The notes under the pieces are model-generated. The model was not told the DNA's origin, made no database searches, and saw only the letters and a program-made list of their open reading frames with translations. From Bacteroidota bacterium (GTDB taxonomy: Bacteria; Bacteroidota; Bacteroidia; Flavobacteriales_F; PHOS-HE28): 38,719 nt of DNA. Shown in pieces: positions 25,961 through 34,081 of this stretch. How positions within the stretch are numbered: the first letter of the stretch is position 1; each line of letters opens with the position of its first letter. The stretch spans positions 1-38,719 of the forward strand of contig JACTMO010000055.1 of assembly GCA_014584605.1 (NCBI GenBank). The letters run 5' to 3'. The position numbers were made by a program, and so were the translations under genes.

Positions 25961-26261
25961 CGTAGATCAGCTTCTTGGAGGCCTCGATCGCGCGCTTCTT
26001 CACCGGGTTCTGCAAGGAGCGGGGCGTCAGCAGGTCCACCTTGCGCTGGAAGAATGCTTCCATCCGGTCCCAGAAGGACCAGAGCCGCTCCCCTGTTTCC
26101 ACGGGATCGCCCTGCTGCACATCCACCAACAGGTCCACATCGCTGTTCGCCGTGAACGGACCGTTCGCGGCCGAGCCGAAGGCATACAATTCCTTGACTC
26201 CGTGTGCTCTGCACAGGTCGATGAACTGCTGGCGATGGCCATTGATGAGGTCGTCGAGCAT
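25932..26261 (-). CDS. MNT-type nucleotidyltransferase antitoxin
   Basis: A 109-residue minimal nucleotidyltransferase with the catalytic signature GSAANGPFTANSDVDLLVD (Gly29-Ser30, Asp41, Asp43). In MNT-HepT systems this protein AMPylates the HepT toxin and so neutralises it. The start at 26261 is supported by a TACCTTCG -7-like box just upstream (complement 26266-26273); an ATG at 26282 would lie above that box. The pair fills nearly the whole 725-bp interval between the true pepP stop (26333) and the orphan pepP tail (25607), so it appears to be a single inserted cassette. Confidence 0.9.
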   Translation of the reverse strand: MLDDLINGHRQQFIDLCRAHGVKELYAFGSAANGPFTANSDVDLLVDVQQGDPVETGERLWSFWDRMEAFFQRKVDLLTPRSLQNPVKKRAIEASKKLIYDGATGRLLC

Positions 26262-26332
26262 GGAGCGAAGGTAACGGCACATCGCGTGCGATCCGCCCTG
26301 ACCGGAGCGACCGCGTATCCAGGTCCGAAGGA

Positions 26333-27637
26333 TCAAGCCGGGACCTTCCGCCGGCTCATCAGCTCCTCCACGGCATCGGCCTCCACGGGTATGTCCTTGA
26401 AGAGGTCGATCGGATTGTCGCGGGTCACCAGGATGTTGTTCTCCAGGCGGATGCCCAGCTTCTCCTCGCGGATGTAGATGCCCGGCTCCACGGTGAAGAC
26501 CATGTCCGGCTGGATCATCTCGTTCCACAGGCCCACGTCGTGCACGTCCAGGCCCAGGAAGTGGCTGGTGCCATGCATGAAGTACTTCTTGTAGAGCGGC
26601 TTCTCGGGGTCCTGCTTCGCCACGTCGTTCTTGTCGATGAGGCCCAGGCCGATCAGTTCGCTCTCCATGATCTTGCCCACCTGCTTGTGGTAGTCGGCGA
26701 GCAGAGTGCCGGGGCGCAGCAACTGCGTGGCCTCGTTCTTCACGCGCAGCACGGCGTTGTACACATCCTTCTGCCGCTTGGTGAAACGGCCGTTCACCGG
26801 GATGCACCGCGTGAGGTCGCTCGCGTAGCCGCCGTACTCGCAGCCGAAGTCCATCAGGATCACATCACCGTCGTTGCACACCTGGTCGTTGGTGATGTAG
26901 TGCAGCACGCAGGCGTTGTACCCGCTGGCGATGATGGGCGTGTAGGCATGCCCGCGCGAGCCGTTGCGCACGAACTCGTGCGTGATCTCGGCCTCGATCT
27001 CGTACTCCTTCACGCCGGGCTTCACGAAGCCGCACACGCGTTCGAAGGCCTTGCCCGTGATCGCGATCGCGCGCTGGATCTGCGCCACCTCCTCCTTCGT
27101 CTTGCGACTGCGGATGCGGTGCATGATGGGCGCGCTGCGTTTCACGCTGTGCAAGGGATACTGTGCGCGGATCTCCTTGTTCCTGCGGTCCTCGCGCGTT
27201 TCCACCTCGTTGCTCTGGCGCAGGTGCTCGTTGCTGTTCAGGTACAGGTGCTCGCATTGCGGCACCAGCCGCTTGATCGTGGCCTCGTAGCTGCTCGTCC
27301 ACAGCACCGTGGCGATGCCGCTCAGTTCGCTTGCTTCCTGCTGCGTGAACTTGGCACCTTCCCAGATGGCGATCAGCTCGCTGGTCTCGCGCACGAAGAG
27401 GATCTCGCGGTCCTTCGGGTCCGCCGCATCGGGGAAGAGCAGCAGGACCGTCTCCTCCTGGTCGATGCCGCTGAGGTAGAAGATGTCGCTGGCCTGCTTG
27501 AAGGGCATCGTGCCATCGGCGCTGGTGGGCATGATGTCGTTGCTGTGGAAGATGGCCAGGCCGCCTTGCTCCATAGCCTGGCGGAAGCGCAGGCGGTGTT
27601 CGCGGTAGGTGGCGGCGCTGAGGGGCTGGTAACGCAT
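26333..27637 (-). CDS. pepP: Xaa-Pro aminopeptidase (aminopeptidase P, M24B)
   Basis: PepP removes N-terminal residues preceding proline, using a dinuclear metal site. The 434-residue product has an N-terminal AMP_N domain (residues 1-140) and a pita-bread catalytic domain. The five metal ligands are visible: Asp263 (LMDFG), Asp274 (ASDLTR), His359 (HGTSHFLGLDVHD), Glu384 (TVEPG) and Glu399 (RLENN). The start at 27637 (MRYQPLSAATY) is chosen because the -7 box TACTTTAG lies 20 bp upstream and the duplicated copy at 28418 begins alike; 27715 would add 26 unrelated residues. Both ends of the gene recur next to toxin-antitoxin modules. Confidence 0.96.
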   Translation of the reverse strand: MRYQPLSAATYREHRLRFRQAMEQGGLAIFHSNDIMPTSADGTMPFKQASDIFYLSGIDQEETVLLLFPDAADPKDREILFVRETSELIAIWEGAKFTQQEASELSGIATVLWTSSYEATIKRLVPQCEHLYLNSNEHLRQSNEVETREDRRNKEIRAQYPLHSVKRSAPIMHRIRSRKTKEEVAQIQRAIAITGKAFERVCGFVKPGVKEYEIEAEITHEFVRNGSRGHAYTPIIASGYNACVLHYITNDQVCNDGDVILMDFGCEYGGYASDLTRCIPVNGRFTKRQKDVYNAVLRVKNEATQLLRPGTLLADYHKQVGKIMESELIGLGLIDKNDVAKQDPEKPLYKKYFMHGTSHFLGLDVHDVGLWNEMIQPDMVFTVEPGIYIREEKLGIRLENNILVTRDNPIDLFKDIPVEADAVEELMSRRKVPA

Positions 27638-27656
27638 TTGAGTACGGTTCGGTGCG

Positions 27657-27664
27657 CTAAAGTA
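27657..27664 (-). promoter_or_regulatory. -7 box of the pepP promoter
   Basis: TACTTTAG on the minus strand, 20 bp upstream of the pepP ATG, resembles the Bacteroidota -7 element. A TTCG lies 21 bp further upstream, a weak -33 match. The counterpart upstream of the orphan 5' copy is TACTTTCG at 28438-28445. Confidence 0.45.
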
Positions 27665-27720
27665 GAACGGGGCCTGCACCCATGCCGAACAAGTACGGAT
27701 ATTCAAGCGTTGCAAGTACC

Positions 27721-27972
27721 ATGAAGACCAAGCTCACCCTGTTCGTTGAGGAACGCACCAAGCGCAAGGCGCGCATTCTGAGCGATCGCAGGCGCATCAG
27801 CATTTCACGGCTTTTCGATGAATTCGTGGAGCGCGAGTCGGCGCGAAAGAAGGAAGAGGTGCCGTTCGAAGGCCTGTGGGGTATCTGGGTGGACCGCGAC
27901 ATCACCTTGGAGAAGATCCGCGAGAAGGCTTGGCGCAAGTACGGATCGACACCAATGTGCTCATCGGCATGA
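27721..27972 (+). CDS. Antitoxin of a PIN-domain toxin-antitoxin pair (DUF6364-like)
   Basis: An 83-residue protein starting MKTKLTLFVEERTKRKARIL, then RRRISISRLFDEFVERES. This is the ribbon-helix-helix pattern of DUF6364-type antitoxins paired with PIN toxins. The C-terminal part (EGLWGIWVDRDITLEKIREKAW) is typical of the toxin-binding tail. It overlaps the start of the toxin reading frame by 43 bp. It begins 83 bp from, and divergent to, pepP. The ATG at 27682 is an alternative but would add 13 residues from the pepP upstream region. Confidence 0.82.
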   Translation: MKTKLTLFVEERTKRKARILSDRRRISISRLFDEFVERESARKKEEVPFEGLWGIWVDRDITLEKIREKAWRKYGSTPMCSSA

Positions 27973-28307
27973 CGCGCTAGCAGCAAGCCGCCCGGGACGC
28001 CACGGAACGCGTGGCGGGTATGGAGCCTGTACTGTGCGATGGGGTGATCGGCGAGATCCTCGCGGGGGCGCGGAGCAGGAAGGAGTACGACGACCTGTAC
28101 AAGTACCTCACGAGAACCTACCGCGTAATACCCTTCACGGTGGAGGTCTCGGAACGCTTCAACGCATTGGTCATGGGCGGGGAGCGCCTCACCCACGGGC
28201 ACCTCAGTGATTACCTCATCGTCGCCACCGCCCTCGCATATGACGCGCACCTGCGCACCCTCGACCGCAGGGATTTCGGGAGGCTGAGCGGCATGAAGCT
28301 CTTATGA
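27930..28307 (+). pseudogene. PIN-domain (VapC-like) toxin interrupted by an amber stop
   Basis: From a TTG at 27930, the frame reads MAQVRIDTNVLIGMTR, then TAG at 27978-27980. It continues without a further stop as QQAARDATERVAGMEPVL, VIGEILAG, LSDYLIVATA and LDRRDF up to 28307. The acidic residues of the PIN nuclease site are all present (Asp7 in RIDTN, Glu in GEIL, Asp in LSDYL, Asp in LDRRD), but the nonsense codon separates the first from the rest. A GTG restart at 28011 would lack Asp7 and probably be inactive. VapC toxins are RNases. Suppression or a sequencing error cannot be excluded. Confidence 0.85.
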
Positions 28308-28317
28308 TCGTGCGGCG

Positions 28318-28445
28318 CAGTTGCTGCGGAACTCGGCCAGGCCGCCTTTCTCCATGGCTTGGCGGAGGCGGGCGCGGTGCTCGCGGTAGATGGCGGCGCT
28401 GAGGGGTTGGTAACGCATCAAGGTGAAAGTTGATGTGCGAAAGTA
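28318..28445 (-). pseudogene. Orphan 5' end of pepP with its -7 box
   Basis: The minus-strand ATG at 28416-28418 starts MRYQPLSAAIYREHRARLRQ, then AMEKGGLAEFRSN, closely matching PepP residues 1-33, before an unrelated CAARS and stop near 28302. Hand alignment over about 95 bp shows roughly 85% identity to 27543-27637. A TACTTTCG box (complement 28438-28445) mirrors the pepP TACTTTAG, so the copy includes part of the promoter. The antitoxin-PIN cassette lies between it and the true pepP start. Confidence 0.9.
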
Positions 28446-28790
28446 GGAGGGTGAAAGGGTGCGAGAGTGAGCGAGGGATGGATCGGGCATGCCCCGGCTC
28501 AAATGCAGCCGGGTCGCGTGCTGCGCTGTAGCCGGACTTGTCCGGGCCAGCATCGATGGCGCTGCGGTGGCTTCCTTTGGTCGCCTCCTCGCTGCGCGTG
28601 GTTGCAAGGCCCTTTCGGCGCCGGGCTGGCGCTTCGCCCGCTCGCGCGAAGGCGGATCCCCGCGCTTTCTATTGATAGGGCGGATCAATGCTTTGATCGA
28701 GACGCCGCTGGCCGGGCATCATCCGTACCGAACGAGCAACGCTGATCAACAACTTTGACCCTCCGGCTCAATAAATTCCACCACGATTCC
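28446..28790. other. Gene-free gap with GC-rich repeat-like text
   Basis: No supported gene lies in these 345 bp. Bases 28570-28665 contain a GC-rich segment with short self-complementary pieces (gcgccgggctggcgc, cgcccgctcgcgcg) that may be an interspersed repeat; no second copy is seen in the window. No convincing promoter is seen for the 28791 gene. Confidence 0.35.
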
Positions 28791-31115
28791 ATGCGCAGGC
28801 TGCCATCATCCATTCTGTCGCTGCTGGCCTGCGGGCCGATGCTCGCCCAGGGGCCGGCCGATGCACTCGCCAGGATCCGCATGCTGGAAGCGAAGGGCGA
28901 GGAGCTCCACAACCACAGCGATATCGGCGCGGCGCAGCGGCTGTGGGCCGAGGCCTTGGACTTTCGGAAACAGGTGTATGGGGACAGTTCTGCCGAGGCC
29001 GCCGTGGGTTATGCCTACGAAGCGCGCTACCACAATTTCATGGCCGGCTCAAGCGCTGACCATCGGGCCTTGGCGTGGAGCATGGCGCGGCGGGCCAAGC
29101 GACTGCTTCGCCGTTCGGCGCTGATCAACGTGGGTGAGCATGTGCTGGTGCTGCGGGAGTTCGCTTATGCTTTCAAGATCATCAACATCCATGGTCCGCC
29201 TCCTGACAGCCTCTGCCTGCGTCAGTGCCGAGCTTACTTCCGGGAGGCGCTTGCTGTGGCCGGATGTGCGCACGACACCCTGCGGATGGCGCAGGTGACG
29301 CATGATATCGGCAATACGTACACGGATCAAGTGGGCCGCTACAACCAGGTGATCCCTCGCTTGCGGCTGCAAGCTTTGGTGGACAGTGCTCGGGCATGCT
29401 ATGGCCGCTCCAGTGCGCTGTTGATCGCCGCAGGGAGACCAACGAGCGAGAGCGTGGTGATGGACCACTTATGCATGGGGATCTTGTACAAGGATGCGTA
29501 TGCTGGCGACAGTGCCGTACAAGCGATCGACGCGTTCGATCACGCGCTCAGCATCATGCTGCAAAGAGCTGGTCGGCCACCGAATAGCGACCCCCTGTCT
29601 TACGAACCGCGGATCACGAACAAAGCGCAGATGGTGGAGCTGCTCTACCTGCGTTCGTGGTGCTTCGTCCCGCCGTACACGGAGAACCCGGACCCTGAGC
29701 GGCTGCGCCGCGCACTGCAAAGCCTGGAGGCAGCGGTTCCCTATTGGACGGCCATGCTGCGCGAGTACCGGAGCCACGACATCCATAAGGTGATCGCCAG
29801 TTTCAGCCACTTCCCGTTCAACTATGGCACCTACCTGGCCGCCGAACTGTACATGCTTACCGGCGACGAGCAACGACTGAAGCAGGCCTTGCGCTGGAGC
29901 GACCTGAACCGCGACGGCCTGGAGCAACGCGATCGCTTGCGCAACGGCACCTCCAGCGTCAGGCCAGCGGATCCTGCGGTCATCCTGCCCGAGAACACGC
30001 TGCCACATGGCAAGGTCTGCATCTCTTTTCACACCTACCCGCGCGCGCTGGCATTCGTCGTCGATGATCAAGGAGCGCGTGTGGTCCGCCTGGAACGAGC
30101 GAGCGAAGAACCCTATCCGTTCGCGCGGGTGACACGGGACCTGCACGAGGCCATGCGCTTGAACGATATGGCTTCCTTCAAGCGGATCGCGCATGAGATG
30201 CACCGCCGCCTTTTGGCCCCCATCCTGGATCATGGATCCTACGAGGAGGCGATCATTGTTCCCGCTGGTTCCATGGAGCGGATCCCCTTCGAGGCGCTCA
30301 TCCAGGATTCCGCGAAGGGTGCGGGCTGGGAAGAACTGGATTATGTGCTGCAACACGCGACTATCCGCTACGCGCGTACGATCGAGGAGGCCCTGCGCTC
30401 CGCCGAAGCCTTCGCCATGGCCGACGGACATTGGGCGCTGGCCCGTGCTCGTGGCAGTTCGCAGCTGCCCTTCGCGCAAGCATTGGTGGACCGGATGGGA
30501 AGCAATACCCGGTTCGCCGATTGCGTTGCTCTCGACCTCACAGGCGCCCGCCTCAAAGCACTGATGCGCAAGAACGGCTGGTTGCACATCGCCTCCCACG
30601 CCGAAGCTCCCCGCGAACCGGACGCGCTCCCGTTCATCGCGCTGGAAGATGGGCCGTTCACCATCGGCGCGATCGACAGCACGGGATGCGCGAGTTCATT
30701 GGTCGTATTGAGCGCGTGTTCAAGTGGAGATGGCCAGGTCTTCATCGGTGAAGGCGGTCACAGCCTGGGCCGCGCCTTCCTGCGCAACGGTGCGCGTTTG
30801 GTGGTCCAGACCTGCTGGCCGGTGGACGATCAGGCAACGAGCGAAGTGCTGGCCGGCATGTATGAAGGGATGGACCAAGGTCAAACTGTTTCGCAAGCGC
30901 TGCACGAAGCCAAGCTTGCCTACCTGCGCAAGCACGCTGATGGACCCTTGGCGAATCCTTTCTATTGGGGCGGCATCATCGCCACTGGTGTGGATCAGCA
31001 GCCGGCCCAGGTCGGTGGGCTCACGTGGTGGCCCGTAGGTGCTGTGGCCGTGCTGATGGCAGGTGCCGTGATCTACAGGCGGTCGAGAAGGCGCCGCGCG
31101 CGGGTGGAAAGCTGA
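28791..31115 (+). CDS. TPR-CHAT domain protein with C-terminal membrane anchor
   Basis: A 774-residue protein with a signal peptide-like start (RLPSSILSLLACGPMLAQ). TPR-like helices occupy about residues 25-400, and a CHAT peptidase domain lies near 470-735. The caspase-like dyad is visible as His603 (LHIASHAE) and Cys643 (LVVLSACSSGDG); NPFYWGGIIATG is the usual domain end. A single membrane helix (WWPVGAVAVLMAGAVIYRR) and basic tail close the protein, which would place CHAT in the periplasm. CHAT proteases act in regulated proteolysis, including defence systems, but the neighbouring ECF sigma/anti-sigma pair suggests envelope signalling. The 3' end overlaps the convergent anti-sigma gene by 43 bp. 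Confidence 0.92.
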   Translation: MRRLPSSILSLLACGPMLAQGPADALARIRMLEAKGEELHNHSDIGAAQRLWAEALDFRKQVYGDSSAEAAVGYAYEARYHNFMAGSSADHRALAWSMARRAKRLLRRSALINVGEHVLVLREFAYAFKIINIHGPPPDSLCLRQCRAYFREALAVAGCAHDTLRMAQVTHDIGNTYTDQVGRYNQVIPRLRLQALVDSARACYGRSSALLIAAGRPTSESVVMDHLCMGILYKDAYAGDSAVQAIDAFDHALSIMLQRAGRPPNSDPLSYEPRITNKAQMVELLYLRSWCFVPPYTENPDPERLRRALQSLEAAVPYWTAMLREYRSHDIHKVIASFSHFPFNYGTYLAAELYMLTGDEQRLKQALRWSDLNRDGLEQRDRLRNGTSSVRPADPAVILPENTLPHGKVCISFHTYPRALAFVVDDQGARVVRLERASEEPYPFARVTRDLHEAMRLNDMASFKRIAHEMHRRLLAPILDHGSYEEAIIVPAGSMERIPFEALIQDSAKGAGWEELDYVLQHATIRYARTIEEALRSAEAFAMADGHWALARARGSSQLPFAQALVDRMGSNTRFADCVALDLTGARLKALMRKNGWLHIASHAEAPREPDALPFIALEDGPFTIGAIDSTGCASSLVVLSACSSGDGQVFIGEGGHSLGRAFLRNGARLVVQTCWPVDDQATSEVLAGMYEGMDQGQTVSQALHEAKLAYLRKHADGPLANPFYWGGIIATGVDQQPAQVGGLTWWPVGAVAVLMAGAVIYRRSRRRRARVES

Positions 31116-31789
31116 GGATCCGTCGCCATAGTGGTGGCTTGAAGCAGGTTGCGCGCGGCATCCGCCTCCCCCAAGCGGAGCAAGGCGATCGCACGGTGGT
31201 AGCGCGCACGATCGTGAAAGACCGAAGTGGCATCCAACTGCTCCAACACGTCTGCAGCCTCTCGGAATTCAGACCGACGGAAAGCGATGATGCCGGAGAA
31301 ATAGATGAGCGTGTCGTTGCCCGGGCTTGAAGAGAGCGCTTGTGCAATGAGCTGCCTGCTGGCATCCAGGTCGCCTTGCTTGTACGCATTCATGATCGCA
31401 TCCATGCGCGATTCGCCACCCATGAGCACCGGAAGGCCGGGCTCTTCCACGGTGAACTCCTCGGCCAACCGCTCCGGCGTGTCCCTCAACTCCCACCAGG
31501 AACCAATTCCCACCACGAGCACCGCCGCCGCAGCCCACCACCACGTCCGTCTTCCACCGACCTTCGCATCAGTATCGGCATCGGCGGCCTTCAATTCCTG
31601 CCGAAGGCGTTCCTCTGCCAACGTACGCAGGCCACCGATCGTCCGGCGCGCCACCTCAACATCCTCGCCCAAGGAAGGATCCGCTGCCAGGTCCGCCTCG
31701 AAGGCCGTTCGCTCAGCCGTGGACAGGTCGCCCTCCACGTAGCGGATGACGCGTTCCAGGCGCGGGTCCGGTTCCTGCTCGTGGCTCAT
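31073..31789 (-). CDS. Anti-sigma-factor-like membrane protein with periplasmic TPR
   Basis: A 238-residue protein. The N-terminal cytosolic segment (RVIRYVEGDLSTAERTAFEADLAADPSL) resembles the anti-sigma helical domain but has no zinc-binding HxxxCxxC. One membrane helix lies at about 82-99 (TWWWAAAAVLVVGIGSWW). The periplasmic part (residues 130-238) has TPR-like repeats (ALSSSPGNDTLIYFSGIIAF, AADVLEQLDATSVFHDRARYH). Its ATG overlaps the sigma factor stop by four bases (ATGA), so the pair is translationally coupled. It likely holds the ECF sigma factor inactive until an envelope signal arrives. Confidence 0.85.
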   Translation of the reverse strand: MSHEQEPDPRLERVIRYVEGDLSTAERTAFEADLAADPSLGEDVEVARRTIGGLRTLAEERLRQELKAADADTDAKVGGRRTWWWAAAAVLVVGIGSWWELRDTPERLAEEFTVEEPGLPVLMGGESRMDAIMNAYKQGDLDASRQLIAQALSSSPGNDTLIYFSGIIAFRRSEFREAADVLEQLDATSVFHDRARYHRAIALLRLGEADAARNLLQATTMATDPQLSTRARRLLDRL

Positions 31790-32346
31790 AACAGCAGCAT
31801 TTTCGCCGAGCGCACCAGGGCGATCAGCCGTTGCAGCGCGAAGTGCTTCTTCTTCTTCGCCACGTTGCGGTTCTTCAGGCCCAGTGCCTCAGCCACGGCA
31901 TCCATGTCCTTTCCCTCCAGGTAGTACAACTCCAGCACACGACGGTCGTCTGGTTTCAACTCGGCCAGGCGCTGCCGCACCAATTCGGCCGTGGCTTCCT
32001 TTTCCTGCTCGTCCATGCCCTTGGTAGCAAGCGCCTCGTCCGGGATACCGTGGAACTCCTCGTTCAGCGCCTCCTGCCTGCGCAGCACACGCATGCGGGT
32101 GAGCAGTTGGTTGCGGCCCACCGCGAAGAGGTAGGTGCGCATTGAACATTCCAACCGCGACAGGTCATCGCCCTGCGCCTTGCGGTACAGTACGATCACC
32201 GCCTCCTGGAAGGCGTCACGCGCTTCCTCCTCCCGCACTCCGTAGTGCTGCTGCGCCCATTTCACGAAGGCATCGCGGTGCTCCGTGTAGAGCGCGCGGT
32301 ACCAGGTGTGGGGGGCGGTGGCGGGGATCTGGAGGGTGGGCTCCAC
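31786..32346 (-). CDS. ECF-family RNA polymerase sigma factor
   Basis: A sigma-70 family protein with region 2 at about residues 25-90 (DAFQEAVIVLYRKA, RTYLFAVGRNQLLTRMR) and region 4 at 125-175 (LKPDDRRVLELYYLEGKDMDAVAEALGL, then NRNVAKKKKHFALQRL). The GTG at 32346 gives 186 residues, the usual ECF length, and leaves room for a promoter before the divergent 32413 gene; a TTG at 32412 would add 22 unrelated residues and abut that gene. It is coupled to the anti-sigma gene. Target promoters are unknown, but the convergent CHAT gene and divergent LamG gene are natural candidates. Confidence 0.88.
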   Translation of the reverse strand: MEPTLQIPATAPHTWYRALYTEHRDAFVKWAQQHYGVREEEARDAFQEAVIVLYRKAQGDDLSRLECSMRTYLFAVGRNQLLTRMRVLRRQEALNEEFHGIPDEALATKGMDEQEKEATAELVRQRLAELKPDDRRVLELYYLEGKDMDAVAEALGLKNRNVAKKKKHFALQRLIALVRSAKMLLL

Positions 32347-32412
32347 GGGAGGCAAGATAGGGGGTGGTAACCTTTCTTTCGGCGCAGCTACTAAGAATGC
32401 ACACCCGGACAA

Positions 32413-34053
32413 ATGAGACAGCTATCTACCCCGATCGCACTCTGCTGCATCGGTCTTGCAACAGCGCAAGTACCTGCGTACATCCCCGCATCGGGCCTTG
32501 TCGGCTGGTGGCCGTTCAACGGCAATGCGCTCGACCAAAGCGGCAATGGCCACGATCTGTCGGTGAATGGCGCCAACCTCACGGAGGATCGGTTCGGCGT
32601 GCTCGATGCCGCCTATCACTTCGATGGCTCCGCAGCCCACTTGAACGGCGGATCACATGCTGACTTCGAGATCGTTGGTGATCGGACGATCTCAGCATGG
32701 ATGAAGGCGGATGCCAACCTGAACGACGACCAAGGCATTGTTGGCTACATGGGCAGTTCGGGTGCGCTTGCTGGCCACGCTGGTTATCTGCTGAAACGCC
32801 GGTTCATCAACCCTGATGTCATCGGTGCCTATGAGGATAGCGCGCTATGGGGCAACAATAACTACGGTGCAGCCTGGAGCGATGGACCGATCTCGCAGAA
32901 CCAATGGCATCACCTTGTTCTGTGGCGGAGCGGTGGCACGACGCACCTCTATGTGGACAATGTGCTTCAAGCAAGTTCCTTCAGCCTGACACCGTATTTC
33001 CTGAACTCCGAGTTCCTGGTGGGATGGAGCGGGTCTCCCGGCCAGTACTTCCACGGTGAGATCGACGATATCGGCGTTTGGGACAGGGCGCTTTCACCAG
33101 CCGAGATCCAATCCGTCTTTGAAGCGGAGGGGCCAGGGAGCTGCCTCATCGCCAGCTTTCCCTTTGATGGCAATGCCTTGGACACCACCGGCAACGGGCA
33201 TGATGGCGTGGTGTATGGCGCGACCGTTGGCATCGGGCATGACGGTGGCGGCTGCTACGAGTTCGATGGTATAGACGACTTCATCAAATTGGGAGGCGTC
33301 TGGGGCGGCTTGAACGGGACGATCACCGCATGGATCAATCCGGATGCGCTGAGCCAGTACAATCCGATTTTCTCCCGTCGCGATACAACGGTCAACGGCA
33401 GCGCACTGGAACTGGTGGTGAACATCAATGCCCAACCGGATTCCAGCAAGCTGTACAAGGCAACGGACTTCAGGGATTGTGCTGGCGGGAGCGCGCTGTA
33501 TTTCAGGAACTCGGTTAACGAGATCCAGGCCGGTGTGTGGACATGCGTGGCAATGACCGCTGATGACGCGGAAACGAAGCTCTTCATCAATGGAGCTGAA
33601 GTAGGCACGTATGGCGATCCTGATCCAGGCTATTGGTTCGAGAACATGTGTCCCGGGAACATCAGCACGTACATCGGGATGCTCAGCAGGCCGCTCAACA
33701 CGGAACATTTCAAAGGCCTTATCGACGATGTTCGCATCTACGATTGTGCGCTCTCGGCTTCGGAGATCGCGGCAATATGCGACTTCACGACTACGGTGGC
33801 CGCTGCGCCTGAACGGACCGAGGTGCTTGCCTATCCCAACCCTACCAGCGGGATCCTGGCTATCAATGGGCTGGCACCCGGGATCGACCCAGGGGACATA
33901 CATGTGATGGATGCCACGGGTCGATACATAGCGCACATGACCATGTCTGATCCTCGTTCCGGTTCATGCACGATAGACCTGAGCGGCCTGCCGAACGGCC
34001 TTTATGTACTGCGCGTTGCGGACTGGAGCCGGGCCATCATCAAGCAGGACTGA
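32413..34053 (+). CDS. Two-LamG-domain surface protein with T9SS type A sorting domain
   Basis: The 546-residue product has a signal peptide (MRQLSTPIALCCIGLATAQ) and two concanavalin/LamG-like domains of the kind that bind carbohydrate or protein ligands. They lie at about 30-230 (LVGWWPFNGNALDQSGNGHD, IDDIGVWDRALSPAEI) and 240-455 (IASFPFDGNALDTTGNGHD, IDDVRIYDCALSASEI). A canonical sorting domain follows (VLAYPNPTSGILAINGL, GLYVLRVADWSRAIIKQD), so secretion by T9SS is expected. It is divergent from the ECF sigma gene and likely acts at the cell surface. Confidence 0.95.
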   Translation: MRQLSTPIALCCIGLATAQVPAYIPASGLVGWWPFNGNALDQSGNGHDLSVNGANLTEDRFGVLDAAYHFDGSAAHLNGGSHADFEIVGDRTISAWMKADANLNDDQGIVGYMGSSGALAGHAGYLLKRRFINPDVIGAYEDSALWGNNNYGAAWSDGPISQNQWHHLVLWRSGGTTHLYVDNVLQASSFSLTPYFLNSEFLVGWSGSPGQYFHGEIDDIGVWDRALSPAEIQSVFEAEGPGSCLIASFPFDGNALDTTGNGHDGVVYGATVGIGHDGGGCYEFDGIDDFIKLGGVWGGLNGTITAWINPDALSQYNPIFSRRDTTVNGSALELVVNINAQPDSSKLYKATDFRDCAGGSALYFRNSVNEIQAGVWTCVAMTADDAETKLFINGAEVGTYGDPDPGYWFENMCPGNISTYIGMLSRPLNTEHFKGLIDDVRIYDCALSASEIAAICDFTTTVAAAPERTEVLAYPNPTSGILAINGLAPGIDPGDIHVMDATGRYIAHMTMSDPRSGSCTIDLSGLPNGLYVLRVADWSRAIIKQD

Positions 34054-34081
34054 TGTGAGTCTGAACGGATCCGACCCTACC

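Noticed and set aside
25485..28445. pepP and thiL fragments as pure assembly artefacts
   Set aside because: The copies differ at many bases and have different final codons, and the pattern occurs at several loci. Collapsed or duplicated reads would be nearly identical. Read mapping is still needed to close this.
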